From NCBI GenBank assembly GCA_022563615.1, contig JADFMZ010000156.1, positions 1-7,391 of the forward strand: 7,391 bases of DNA, read 5' to 3'. Position numbers and translations under genes: made by a program. The notes beneath the pieces are model-generated. The model was not told the origin of the DNA. It did not search any database and saw nothing but the letters and a program-made list of their open reading frames with translations. Below are positions 1-6,049 of the stretch, in pieces. Positions within the stretch are counted from its first letter, which is position 1, and every line of letters begins with the position of its first letter. The stretch comes from Planctomycetota bacterium (GTDB lineage Bacteria; Planctomycetota; Phycisphaerae; UBA1845).

Positions 1-805
1 GGGCCAATGGGCATAGCTGAGAGTCTCCAAGAAGGTTGATGCTGACAAAGCTCGCTATCTGGCAGATAGACTCTTGTGCATTCAGTATAGCGCCTAGTGT
101 CACCTCGACATCGTCGGCCTTGGCGATCCTTCGACTTTCAGGTGTAGCCGAGTGGGCAAGGAACTTGTCCACCCATTCCTTGATGTCGCGACAGCTATCG
201 TTGAGCTTTGACAGTAGGTTTTCGAACACGGTGTTTAGCACGCGGTCTTTTGGGCTTCGCTTTCCTCGGCCAACACCGGCTAGGCGATCGATCTGTTCGT
301 GCCTTGTTTCGCTGGGGCCTGCGTCGATGTCAGGCGGTACGAACCACGCCATTTCGCCCGCCGCATGCTGCTCCGCTGCGTGCCGACGCTCAGCTTCACG
401 AAGGGGAACGGTGTCGTAGGCCAGACCCTCGGCGTCGAAGATTTGTCGCCGTGTGAAGAGGGCTGCGTTGTCACACATGTCTCGGATCAGGACCGCGAGG
501 GAGAATACTCCCCTTTCTCCCGTGAGCCCGGAAGAGTCGGCCTGCCGGCGGATAGAGATCATTTGAGAATCAAAGAAGCAGCGGTACAACAGCTTATAAA
601 GCAGACCGCTTAACTGAATCCCGCCACCTTCGACTGGTGGAGCGACCCTGACGGCTTGGTTGATAACGTGAAAGGATGCCGCGTCCCACATCATCGCATA
701 GATTTGTTGGTAAACGGAATGCACGTCCTCCCCGGAGAGGCAGGCTAGCCATTCACGCCGTTTCTTGGCCAAAGTGTTACGCTGGTGCGAAGGATCGGAT
801 GTCAT
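1..805 (-). CDS. HEPN/AbiU2-like protein, 3' end beyond window
   Basis: I translated the minus strand by hand from the ATG at 805-803. It stays open for 268 codons to the left edge, so the gene is partial at its 3' end. The start is supported by a perfect AGGAGG (815-810) four bases upstream. The protein is soluble, with no signal peptide or membrane segment. It is helix-rich and has a charged middle linker (about residues 135-185). Residues 206-221 read RDIKEWVDKFLAHSAT, which resembles the 'DK..AH' signature near the active site of HEPN domains of the AbiU2 type. An earlier segment (about 70-90, YKLLYRCFFDSQMISIRRQ) also fits the helical first half of that family. HEPN proteins are often RNases in abortive-infection or toxin-antitoxin systems. 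The usual Arg of RX4-6H is not clearly present, so activity is uncertain. Codon use (CTA, ATA, ACA) looks more AT-tolerant than in the neighbours, suggesting acquisition. The reading frame is firm; the family call is moderate to weak. Confidence 0.75.
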   Translation of the reverse strand, partial: MTSDPSHQRNTLAKKRREWLACLSGEDVHSVYQQIYAMMWDAASFHVINQAVRVAPPVEGGGIQLSGLLYKLLYRCFFDSQMISIRRQADSSGLTGERGVFSLAVLIRDMCDNAALFTRRQIFDAEGLAYDTVPLREAERRHAAEQHAAGEMAWFVPPDIDAGPSETRHEQIDRLAGVGRGKRSPKDRVLNTVFENLLSKLNDSCRDIKEWVDKFLAHSATPESRRIAKADDVEVTLGAILNAQESICQIASFVSINLLGDSQLCPLA

Positions 806-857
806 GCCACCTCCTCGATAGTTTTTTAGCTTCGCCGACCGGTTCAAGTCAGCCCAC

Positions 858-866
858 ATCATACCA
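858..866 (-). promoter_or_regulatory. Candidate extended -10 promoter for the HEPN-like gene
   Basis: On the minus strand the bases read TGGTATGAT: a TATGAT hexamer (five of six to consensus) directly preceded by TGn, the extended -10 arrangement. The hexamer 17 bases further upstream is poor, which extended -10 promoters tolerate. Transcription would start near 851, giving a leader of about 45 bases before the ATG at 805. This is a motif match only. Confidence 0.3.
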
Positions 867-976
867 CCACAGTCAACTGATCTGGGAAATCCAGGTCTAG
901 AACCCTTTGGAACGCAAAGCACAACGGCCGGGCCGCATCGGTAGGATCGCCGCGTGCCCGACGCAACATGAGGATG

Positions 977-1318
977 GACTTGGCGTGGGTCCACGTTCGT
1001 GACCAAATCGTCTGAAATCGGTAGACTCTGCGCATTATGACGACCGATTCCGTTACTCTGGTGGTTCCGGGTCGCAATTGCGCCCGTACGATCCGCTTGT
1101 GCCTTGCGTCGGCGACGGCGCTGGCGGATACGGGTTCAAGTTCACTTCGTGAAATTATCTTCGTCGACGACGGCTCCACCGATGAAACGGCCAAGATCGT
1201 CGCGGAGTTCGACGTTACCTGTTTGAGCGGTGATGGGCGTGGGCCTGGTTCCGCGCGAAACATCGGTTGGCGGGCGGCGAAACATCCGCTGATCTGGTTC
1301 ATGGATTCGGATTGCGTG
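977..1318 (+). repeat. Direct repeat, left copy (glycosyltransferase 5' end)
   Basis: This segment aligns without gaps to 3219-3560 at a constant offset of 2,242 bases. By hand count there are 15 mismatches in the 282 coding bases (about 95% identity) and 13 in the 60 bases upstream of the ATG (about 78%). Similarity starts abruptly at GACTTGGC and ends abruptly after the codon GTG of the DSDCV motif. The copy covers the promoter region and the first 94 codons of a GT2 gene. Confidence 0.95.
999..1027 (+). promoter_or_regulatory. Candidate promoter of the truncated GT2 copy
   Basis: TAGACT (1022-1027) matches the -10 consensus at four of six positions. GTGACC (999-1004) lies 17 bases upstream as a weak -35. 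Only nine bases separate the -10 from the ATG, so a transcript would be leaderless or nearly so, which fits the lack of a Shine-Dalgarno. The block TAGACTCTGCGCA is identical in the second copy. Confidence 0.3.
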
Positions 1319-1345
1319 CCGCCGCCGTTGCTGCAACGTGGTTGA
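1037..1345 (+). pseudogene. Truncated GT2 glycosyltransferase, N-terminal fragment
   Basis: This is a 102-codon frame. Its first 94 residues match the intact GT2 protein at 3279 with about seven amino-acid differences. It keeps the start of the GT-A fold: the nucleotide-binding strand with VDDGS (43-47), the GPGSARNIGW helix (about 69-78), and the DSD metal/donor motif (90-92). After Val94 the sequence switches to PPPLLQRG and a stop at 1343-1345, unrelated to the full gene. It therefore lacks the acceptor and catalytic half, including the QDAELSFR region, and the membrane C-terminus. It cannot be a working transferase on its own. About half of the nucleotide differences from the intact copy are synonymous, so some constraint acted before truncation. 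There is no Shine-Dalgarno. It is best read as the leftover of a duplication or integration event. Confidence 0.9.
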
Positions 1346-1525
1346 GCGTCGCGATAGGGCAAGAAACATGACAAACCCGTCTACGGGCTGGTTGGTGCTG
1401 CGCCGTGCGCCAGGCAAATGCCTTCCAGACCACTCCGTCGTCCGGACACGGGACGGTCTTGGGGTTCAAACGGAGGCGTTGCCGTCAGCATGGCCGTTCG
1501 CTTTGATTCGTGGGGAAAGAATCAG
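1319..1525 (+). other. Non-coding stretch, no recognisable gene
   Basis: This lies between the repeat breakpoint and the open frame of the DUF1801 remnant. Translations in all frames gave no family I recognise. The frame ending at the TAA at 1526-1528 finishes with a short run (MAVRFDSWGKNQ) that could be the end of a lost gene, but nothing supports it. A 13-base perfect palindrome, CGTTGCTGCAACG (1326-1338), sits eight bases after the point where repeat homology stops. Confidence 0.5.
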
Positions 1526-1558
1526 TAAGATGGCGACCTCGGAGCCAGCAAATGGGAA

Positions 1559-1801
1559 ATGTCGGTCTATAGCGATCCCAACCAAGCGGCATGGTTTCGC
1601 GAGGCGTGGATCAAAACCGGCCAGAAGCTGGACATGGGTAAATCGTGCGTGCGCTTCAAGAAAATCGAAGACGTGCCGCTGGACGTGATCGGGAAAGCGA
1701 TCAAACGAGTTTCGGTGAAGAAATTTATCGAGCGCTACGAATCCATCATTCAGCCTGCGGGCAAGAAAAAGCCACGCGCTTCAAGAACGGCCCGTGGTTG
1801 A
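1559..1801 (+). pseudogene. DUF1801-family protein, C-terminal half only
   Basis: The 80-residue frame matches my memory of the C-terminal half of DUF1801 proteins: an AWFREAW helix, then LDMGKSCVRFKKIEDVPLD (about residues 24-42), then a closing helix with VIGKAIKRVSVKKFIERYES. Family members are usually about 140-150 residues, and the section corresponding to this Met is internal. The frame is open upstream only to the TAA at 1526, so the N-terminal half is missing and the gene is 5'-truncated. No Shine-Dalgarno precedes 1559. The family's biochemical role is unknown to me. The stop lies 22 bases before the methyltransferase ATG, so the two were probably co-transcribed in the donor and the break removed the operon's start. 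The family assignment is fairly good; expression is doubtful. Confidence 0.75.
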
Positions 1802-1823
1802 TAGGTATTCACAAGGAAAACAA

Positions 1824-2897
1824 ATGGCTAATCAATCGCAAGAAATCGATCAAAAGAAACTGGATGAGCTACAGGAGAAGGTCGTCACGGATGTGGCCGG
1901 GGCGATGGGGCTCATTATGGCCTACATGGGAGATCGCCTCAATCTCTACAGCGCTCTAGCTGAGATCGGCCCGGCGACGAGCGCAGCACTCGCCAAGAGC
2001 ACCGGGCTCGCAGAACGCTACGTTCACGAATGGCTCTCGGCGAACGCCGCCGGAGGTTACATCGAGCACGATGCCGCATCTGCGAAGTTCTCGATGACTC
2101 CGGAGCAAGTTGTGACCTTTGCGTCCGAGGGGCATCCGAATTGCATGCAGGGGTTTTTTCAGGCGGTCGTGTCCACATACATCGATGAGCCTAAGGTCAC
2201 GGAGGTGTTTCGCAGTGGCAAGGGGTTGCCCTGGTCGGATCACAACGGCTGCTTGTTTTGCGGCACGGAGCGATTCTTTCGCCCGATGTATGCGGCCAGT
2301 CTTGTCGATGCGTGGATTCCTGCACTCGACGGCGTTCGTGACAAACTCGCATCTGGTGCCAAGGTGGCTGACATCGGCTGCGGACACGGTTCATCCACCA
2401 TCATCATGGCCAAGGCATTTCCGAAATCGTCGTTTTACGGTTTCGACTTTCATGAGCCTTCCATTGAGCACGCACGATCACGTGCGAAAGATGCCGGCGT
2501 AGAAAGCAACACCCTGTTTGAGGTCGTGACGGCGAAGGAGTTTCCGGGAAGCGGGTATGATCTGGTCACGATCTTTGACGCCCTGCATGACATGGGCGAT
2601 CCGGTCGGCGCGGCGGCGCATGTTTGCAACAGCCTCGCGGCTGGCGGCACGTTTATGGTCGTGGAGCCGCTCGCCGGTGACACGCTGGACGAAAACCGGC
2701 ATCCTCTTGGGCAGATTTACTATTCCTTTTCCACCATGATCTGCACGCCGGCATCCAAAGCGCAAGAAGTTGGTCTTGCCCTCGGCGCACAAGCCGGGCA
2801 GAAGCGGCTGACTGAAGTGCTAAACAAAGCAGGTTTCACGAAAGTGCGACGAGCCGCAGAAACCCCGACGAACATGGTGCTTGAAGCACGGGCCTGA
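1824..2897 (+). CDS. Class I SAM methyltransferase, Rv2258c-like with N-terminal winged helix
   Basis: A 357-residue protein that transfers a methyl group from S-adenosylmethionine to an unknown acceptor, probably in the cytosol. The N-terminal ~100 residues form a winged-helix module (MGDRLNLYSAL, then ATSAALAKSTGLAERYVHEWL), as in Rv2258c-type and O-methyltransferase-like families, where it serves in dimerisation and substrate capping. The Rossmann domain follows: motif I VADIGCGHGSS (181-191), the acidic motif GFDFHEPS (206-213), FDALHDMGDP (251-260), and the post-strand EPLAGD (281-286). Two cysteines in GCLFCG (143-146) sit in the linker between domains and may be family-specific. I chose ATG 1824 because AAGGA (1813-1817) lies six bases upstream; an in-frame GTG at 1794 would overlap the DUF1801 stop and has no such site. 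The gene looks intact although both flanks are debris. The acceptor cannot be read from sequence. Confidence 0.9.
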   Translation: MANQSQEIDQKKLDELQEKVVTDVAGAMGLIMAYMGDRLNLYSALAEIGPATSAALAKSTGLAERYVHEWLSANAAGGYIEHDAASAKFSMTPEQVVTFASEGHPNCMQGFFQAVVSTYIDEPKVTEVFRSGKGLPWSDHNGCLFCGTERFFRPMYAASLVDAWIPALDGVRDKLASGAKVADIGCGHGSSTIIMAKAFPKSSFYGFDFHEPSIEHARSRAKDAGVESNTLFEVVTAKEFPGSGYDLVTIFDALHDMGDPVGAAAHVCNSLAAGGTFMVVEPLAGDTLDENRHPLGQIYYSFSTMICTPASKAQEVGLALGAQAGQKRLTEVLNKAGFTKVRRAAETPTNMVLEARA

Positions 2898-2900
2898 TGG

Positions 2901-2927
2901 CCGAGGCTGCAGATCGCGCGGCTTCGG
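2901..2927. terminator. Candidate hairpin between convergent gene ends
   Basis: CCGAGGCTGC (2901-2910) pairs with GCGGCTTCGG (2918-2927) over ten base pairs, two of them G-U, with a seven-base loop. It begins three bases after the methyltransferase stop and lies in the 45-base gap before the convergent end of the RND remnant. It could stop transcription from either side. No clear T-run follows, so a classical intrinsic terminator is not established. Confidence 0.35.
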
Positions 2928-2942
2928 AGCGGCACGCGAATG

Positions 2943-3077
2943 CTACACCGACGTCGTGGCGTGCGACTGACGCATGTTGTGGGGGGAGTCTATGGCGAAC
3001 CAACTGCGTATGTCGTACACGATGAGGTACAGCGACGGCACGGCCACCAGTGTGAGCACGGTGGCGAAGACGAGGTA
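2943..3077 (-). pseudogene. RND efflux permease, C-terminal tail remnant
   Basis: Read on the minus strand, the last 44 codons before the TAG at 2945-2943 give VFATVLTLVAVPSLYLIVYD, followed by a short polar tail. This is the hallmark end of the last transmembrane helix of HAE1/AcrB-type RND permeases, which are normally about 1,000 residues long. The preceding 'FG' segment and everything N-terminal are absent. Upstream of about 3077 the translation turns into unrelated sequence, because the same bases start a plus-strand Shine-Dalgarno and signal-peptide stub. The open frame continues artificially to an ATG at 3197. This is therefore a 3'-end fragment left by a deletion or insertion, convergent with the methyltransferase. 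The family call is strong for so short a piece; function is lost. Confidence 0.75.
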
Positions 3078-3090
3078 AGGAGAAAGAACC

Positions 3091-3216
3091 ATGAAGTGGC
3101 GAATCCGGCTCTTGGCGGCGCTTTGTTTCACCCCTCTCCCCCACTCCCTAACCGTTTCGGTTATGGCCTCTCCCAAGCCGGCCCCCGTCTCCGACACCTG
3201 GCTGATTCACATATAG
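3091..3216 (+). pseudogene. Truncated start of an exported protein (signal peptide stub)
   Basis: A 41-codon frame begins at ATG 3091 with a strong AAGGAG (3077-3082) eight bases upstream. It starts MKWRIRLLAALCF: a basic n-region then a hydrophobic core. A possible signal-peptidase site follows near VMA-SP (about residues 25-26), then KPAPVSDTWLIHI and a TAG at 3214-3216. The post-cleavage KPAPV..W resembles the start of mature planctomycete exported proteins as I remember them, but that comparison is loose. The stop falls just two bases before the right repeat copy begins at 3219, so the rest of the gene was probably lost at that junction. It could also be a genuine small secreted peptide. 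The initiation signals are convincing; function is unknown. Confidence 0.55.
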
Positions 3217-3218
3217 GA

Positions 3219-3560
3219 GACTTGGCATCGGTTCGCGTTCGTGGTCAATCCGTCCGGAATCAGTAGACTCTGCGCAACATGACGACCGATTCCGTTACTC
3301 TGGTGGTTCCGGGTCGCAATTGCGCCCGTACGATCCGCTTGTGCCTCGCTTCGGCGACGGCGCTGACGGATACGGTTCCGGGTTCCCTTCGTGAAATTAT
3401 CTTCGTCGACGACGGCTCGAACGATGAAACGGCCGAGATCGTCGCGGAGTTCGCCGTTACCTGCTTGAGCGGTGATGGGCGTGGGCCCGGTTCCGCGCGA
3501 AACATCGGTTGGCGCGCGGCGAAACATCCGCTGATCTGGTTCATGGATTCGGATTGCGTG
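3219..3560 (+). repeat. Direct repeat, right copy (start of intact glycosyltransferase)
   Basis: This is the partner of 977-1318, same orientation, ungapped, about 92% identical overall by hand count. It spans the 60 bases upstream of the GT2 start and the first 94 codons. Recombination between the copies would remove 2,242 bases, taking the DUF1801 remnant, methyltransferase and RND/signal-peptide fragments and leaving one complete GT2 gene. Confidence 0.95.
3241..3269 (+). promoter_or_regulatory. Candidate promoter of the GT2-TMTC operon
   Basis: TAGACT (3264-3269) is a possible -10 conserved with the left copy, nine bases before the ATG. The -35 position (GTGGTC, 3241-3246) is poor. A start site 6-8 bases after the -10 would give a leaderless mRNA for the GT2 gene, in line with the absence of a Shine-Dalgarno. 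Confidence 0.3.
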
Positions 3561-4268
3561 GCAGAGCCGGAGGTGCTCGCGCGTCTCTTACCGCACATGA
3601 AAGATCCGAACGTCGGCGGCGTCAGCGGCAGTTATAGTAACCTGCATGCCAAATCGCTGCTGGCTTGTCTGGTTCATGAAGAGATTGTCGAGCGGCATGG
3701 GCGGATGCCCAGGAGCGTTAACTTTCTGGCCACGTTCAACGTCATCTATCGGCGGTCCGTTCTGGAGCAGGTCGACGGTTTCGATGAACGATATCTGAAA
3801 GCCCAGGATGCAGAACTGTCGTTTCGGGTGATGGAGGCCGGTTATGAGCTTCGCTTTGAGCGCGAGGCACTCGTCGGACATCATCACGAGACGCGCTGGC
3901 GCAGCTATTTGCAAACGCAGCGACAACAGGGTTACTGGCGAGCGTGGCTGCACATGTCGCACGCCGGCCACGCCGCCGGGGATTCCTACAGCCGTCTTTC
4001 CGACCACATTCAACCGCCGCTCGCGCTGCTGGCCATCGCGTTGACGCCGCTACTGTGGGTCCAATCGGTGTCGTGGGTTCCCATTGGGACGGTTTCTCTC
4101 CTGGCCGCTGCACAGGTTCCCATGGCCTACCGCCTGGTGCGGCGGACCGGGCGGCTACGATACCTTTTTCATGCGTGGATGAGCTTTGTTCGAGCCTTCT
4201 ATCGGGGAGTCGGATTGGCTCAGGGACTCGCAGGCTATGTCGCGTCAAAGTTGCGGCGATCGAATTGA
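3279..4268 (+). CDS. GT2-family membrane-associated glycosyltransferase
   Basis: A 329-residue inverting GT-A glycosyltransferase of CAZy family 2, which transfers a sugar from a nucleotide-sugar donor to a lipid or glycan acceptor at the cytoplasmic face. Visible motifs are the N-terminal strand TLVVPGRNCARTI (7-19), VDDGSNDET (43-51), GPGSARNIGW (69-78), the DSD donor/metal motif (90-92), ATFNVIYRR (151-159), and QDAELSFRV (176-184), where the catalytic-base region lies. HHHETRW (201-207) follows. The C-terminus has two hydrophobic segments (about 246-264 and 269-287) and an amphipathic tail, which anchor it to the membrane. ATG 3279 fits the family N-terminus and is the same in the truncated copy at 1037. 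There is no Shine-Dalgarno. Its TGA overlaps the next gene's ATG by one base, so the two are translationally coupled. Donor and acceptor are unknown. Confidence 0.93.
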   Translation: MTTDSVTLVVPGRNCARTIRLCLASATALTDTVPGSLREIIFVDDGSNDETAEIVAEFAVTCLSGDGRGPGSARNIGWRAAKHPLIWFMDSDCVAEPEVLARLLPHMKDPNVGGVSGSYSNLHAKSLLACLVHEEIVERHGRMPRSVNFLATFNVIYRRSVLEQVDGFDERYLKAQDAELSFRVMEAGYELRFEREALVGHHHETRWRSYLQTQRQQGYWRAWLHMSHAGHAAGDSYSRLSDHIQPPLALLAIALTPLLWVQSVSWVPIGTVSLLAAAQVPMAYRLVRRTGRLRYLFHAWMSFVRAFYRGVGLAQGLAGYVASKLRRSN

Positions 4269-6046
4269 TGTCGTCAAAACGGGCGAAAAAACATACCGAC
4301 GTAGTTGCGGCTCCCGTTGTTCAGGCGTCCAGCAAGTTGGGTACTGCGTCACCCAAGTGGCTTGGACTGTTGCTCGTGGTTGCGGGCGTCGCCGTGTATT
4401 TCAACAGTTTGGACGGCGTTTTTCTGTTCGATGATCTTTCCAACATCGTCGAACGAGAGCGAATTCGCAGCCTCTTGCCCGTTGGGCCGCTACTTGCGGC
4501 GCGGCGACCTGTCGTCGAGCTGTCCCTGGCCGTCAACTACGCCCTCGGCGGATTGGATCCGAGGGGGTACCACATTGGGAACATCGTCATTCATATTCTT
4601 GCCGGCCTCACCCTATTCGGTGTGGTTCGGCGGACGCTCCTGGTTGGGAGAAATGGAGTCAAAGGTTGCCATGCTCCTGCGCACGGAATACCGCCTGTTA
4701 CGGGAAAGGAGGCGCAGCAGGACAACAGCACACTTGGAAATAGGTTTGCATTCACCGTAGCTCTGCTCTGGCTGGTTCATCCATTGCAGACCGAAAGTGT
4801 TACCTACCTCGTGCAACGCGCCGAATCGCTTATGGGGTTTTTCTATCTTGGGGCGCTTTACTGCATGATTCGCGGCGCGCAAGCGCCCAAACCTCTGGTG
4901 TGGTATACAGCCGCAGTTGCAAGTTGCGCGTTGGGGATGGGCAGCAAGGGTGTGATGGTGACCGCGCCGCTCATCGTGCTGTTATACGATCGCGTTTTTC
5001 TGGCCGATTCGGTTCGAGACCTCGTTCGGCGACGATGGGGTTTGCATGCTGCACTATCGGCGACATGGTTGATACTATGGATCTGTGGCATTGCCTCTTC
5101 GGTGTTCAATACATCGAATGCAGTCTCCAGGGTCGGGTTCGGATTTCAGGGCATCTCACCGGTGGATTACCTGTTGACCCAGCCGGGTGTCATCTTGTAT
5201 TACCTCCGGCTCGCCGTCTGGCCCCATCCCCTTTGTCTGGATTACGCCTGGCCGGTGGCGGACAGTGCAATCGCGATCGCCGGTCCGGCGCTCATGATCG
5301 GCTTGCTTGGGGGCGCAGTGGTTTGGGCTTTCCGTCGGGCGCCGTTGCTCGGTTTCGCCGGTGCATGTTTCTTCCTGATCCTGGGCCCCACGTCCAGCTT
5401 CATTCCGATCCGGGATCCCCTGTTTGAACATCGAATGTATCTCCCTCTTGCGGGAGTGATCGTCGTGGTCGTTGCCCTGGGGCATTGGGCGCTGAAGCGG
5501 CTAACCGATGCACGACGGCTGAGTAGCCGGACGCACGTCAGAATCGCGAGCGGTCTCGTCTTGCTCATTGCGGCCGCGTTGGGAACCACAACGATCCGCC
5601 GCAACCGCGACTACCGTTCCCAATTCGGCATGTGGATGGATATTGCAGCCAAGCGCCCGAACAATACCCGGGCGCAGGTGAACCTTGCATCGGAACTACT
5701 TCGCTACCCGGATCGACTGGACGACGTGATTGCGCATGTTCAAAGGGCGCTAAGAATCGACCCGACGATAGCCGTCGCCCATGAAAACCTTGGCAAGGCC
5801 TTGTTTCGTCAGGGACGGGTCGGCGAGGCGATCGAGAGTCTTCGTCGAGCGGCTGCGCTATCACCCAAACTGGCGGGTCCACACTTCGGCCTTGCTGTAG
5901 CACTCGATACGGCCGGCAGGCTGAGTGAAGCCGTCGAGTCCTATCGCACGGTGCTTCGCCTGCAACCCGACCATCCTGACGTGCAGCGCGCGCTCGCCCG
6001 CGCGTTGGCGCGGCAACAGCAATCCAAGAACACGAAAGGCTTCTGA
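4268..6046 (+). CDS. TMTC-like GT-C membrane protein with C-terminal TPRs
   Basis: A 592-residue protein. The first ~440 residues hold roughly 11-13 hydrophobic segments (first at 31-45) and the last ~130 hold three TPR units (about 466-499, 501-534, 535-568). This architecture matches TMTC-type GT-C proteins; eukaryotic TMTCs are protein O-mannosyltransferases using dolichol-phosphate-mannose. The bacterial relatives are mostly uncharacterised. Conserved features are the FDD pair in the first extracytoplasmic loop (54-56, the likely acidic active site), HPLQTESVTYLVQRAE (171-186), GSKGVMVTAPLIVLLYDR (225-242), LTQPGVILYYLR (303-314), and the late FEHRMYLPL loop (386-394), similar to the RVLYLPS loop of TMTCs. 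I chose ATG 4268 because it forms TGATG with the GT2 stop and gives a cytoplasmic basic N-terminus. The frame is open back to 3944, but that part overlaps GT2. Residues 125-159 form an extra polar loop absent from the next paralogue. Confidence 0.9.
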   Translation: MSSKRAKKHTDVVAAPVVQASSKLGTASPKWLGLLLVVAGVAVYFNSLDGVFLFDDLSNIVERERIRSLLPVGPLLAARRPVVELSLAVNYALGGLDPRGYHIGNIVIHILAGLTLFGVVRRTLLVGRNGVKGCHAPAHGIPPVTGKEAQQDNSTLGNRFAFTVALLWLVHPLQTESVTYLVQRAESLMGFFYLGALYCMIRGAQAPKPLVWYTAAVASCALGMGSKGVMVTAPLIVLLYDRVFLADSVRDLVRRRWGLHAALSATWLILWICGIASSVFNTSNAVSRVGFGFQGISPVDYLLTQPGVILYYLRLAVWPHPLCLDYAWPVADSAIAIAGPALMIGLLGGAVVWAFRRAPLLGFAGACFFLILGPTSSFIPIRDPLFEHRMYLPLAGVIVVVVALGHWALKRLTDARRLSSRTHVRIASGLVLLIAAALGTTTIRRNRDYRSQFGMWMDIAAKRPNNTRAQVNLASELLRYPDRLDDVIAHVQRALRIDPTIAVAHENLGKALFRQGRVGEAIESLRRAAALSPKLAGPHFGLAVALDTAGRLSEAVESYRTVLRLQPDHPDVQRALARALARQQQSKNTKGF

Positions 6047-6049
6047 ACC

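Noticed and set aside
837..855. GGTTCAAGTC resembling a tRNA T-arm, with CCACCA nearby at 864-869
   Set aside because: The flanking bases do not form a T-stem and no acceptor or anticodon arm can be built, so it is not a tRNA or a clear attachment-site remnant.
1341..1347. GTTGAGC fitting the integron attC core GTTRRRY
   Set aside because: No matching RYYYAAC partner at a suitable distance, no foldable attC and no integrase. A seven-base degenerate match is expected by chance.
859..1374. 171-codon minus-strand frame overlapping the truncated GT2
   Set aside because: It is antisense to a coding segment that matches a known family, and an equivalent antisense frame exists opposite the second copy. 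It is explained by the repeat's base composition.
1338..1688. 116-codon plus-strand frame
   Set aside because: It overlaps the DUF1801 frame in another register and has a basic, low-complexity composition with no recognisable motif or ribosome site.
1794..1823. GTG start ten codons upstream for the methyltransferase
   Set aside because: It overlaps the DUF1801 stop and lacks a ribosome site, whereas ATG 1824 has AAGGA at six bases.
3944..4267. Longer start for the first TMTC-like protein
   Set aside because: The extra 108 residues overlap the GT2 gene in another frame and are Arg/Pro-rich shadow sequence. ATG 4268 has a stop-start overlap and a proper membrane-protein N-terminus.
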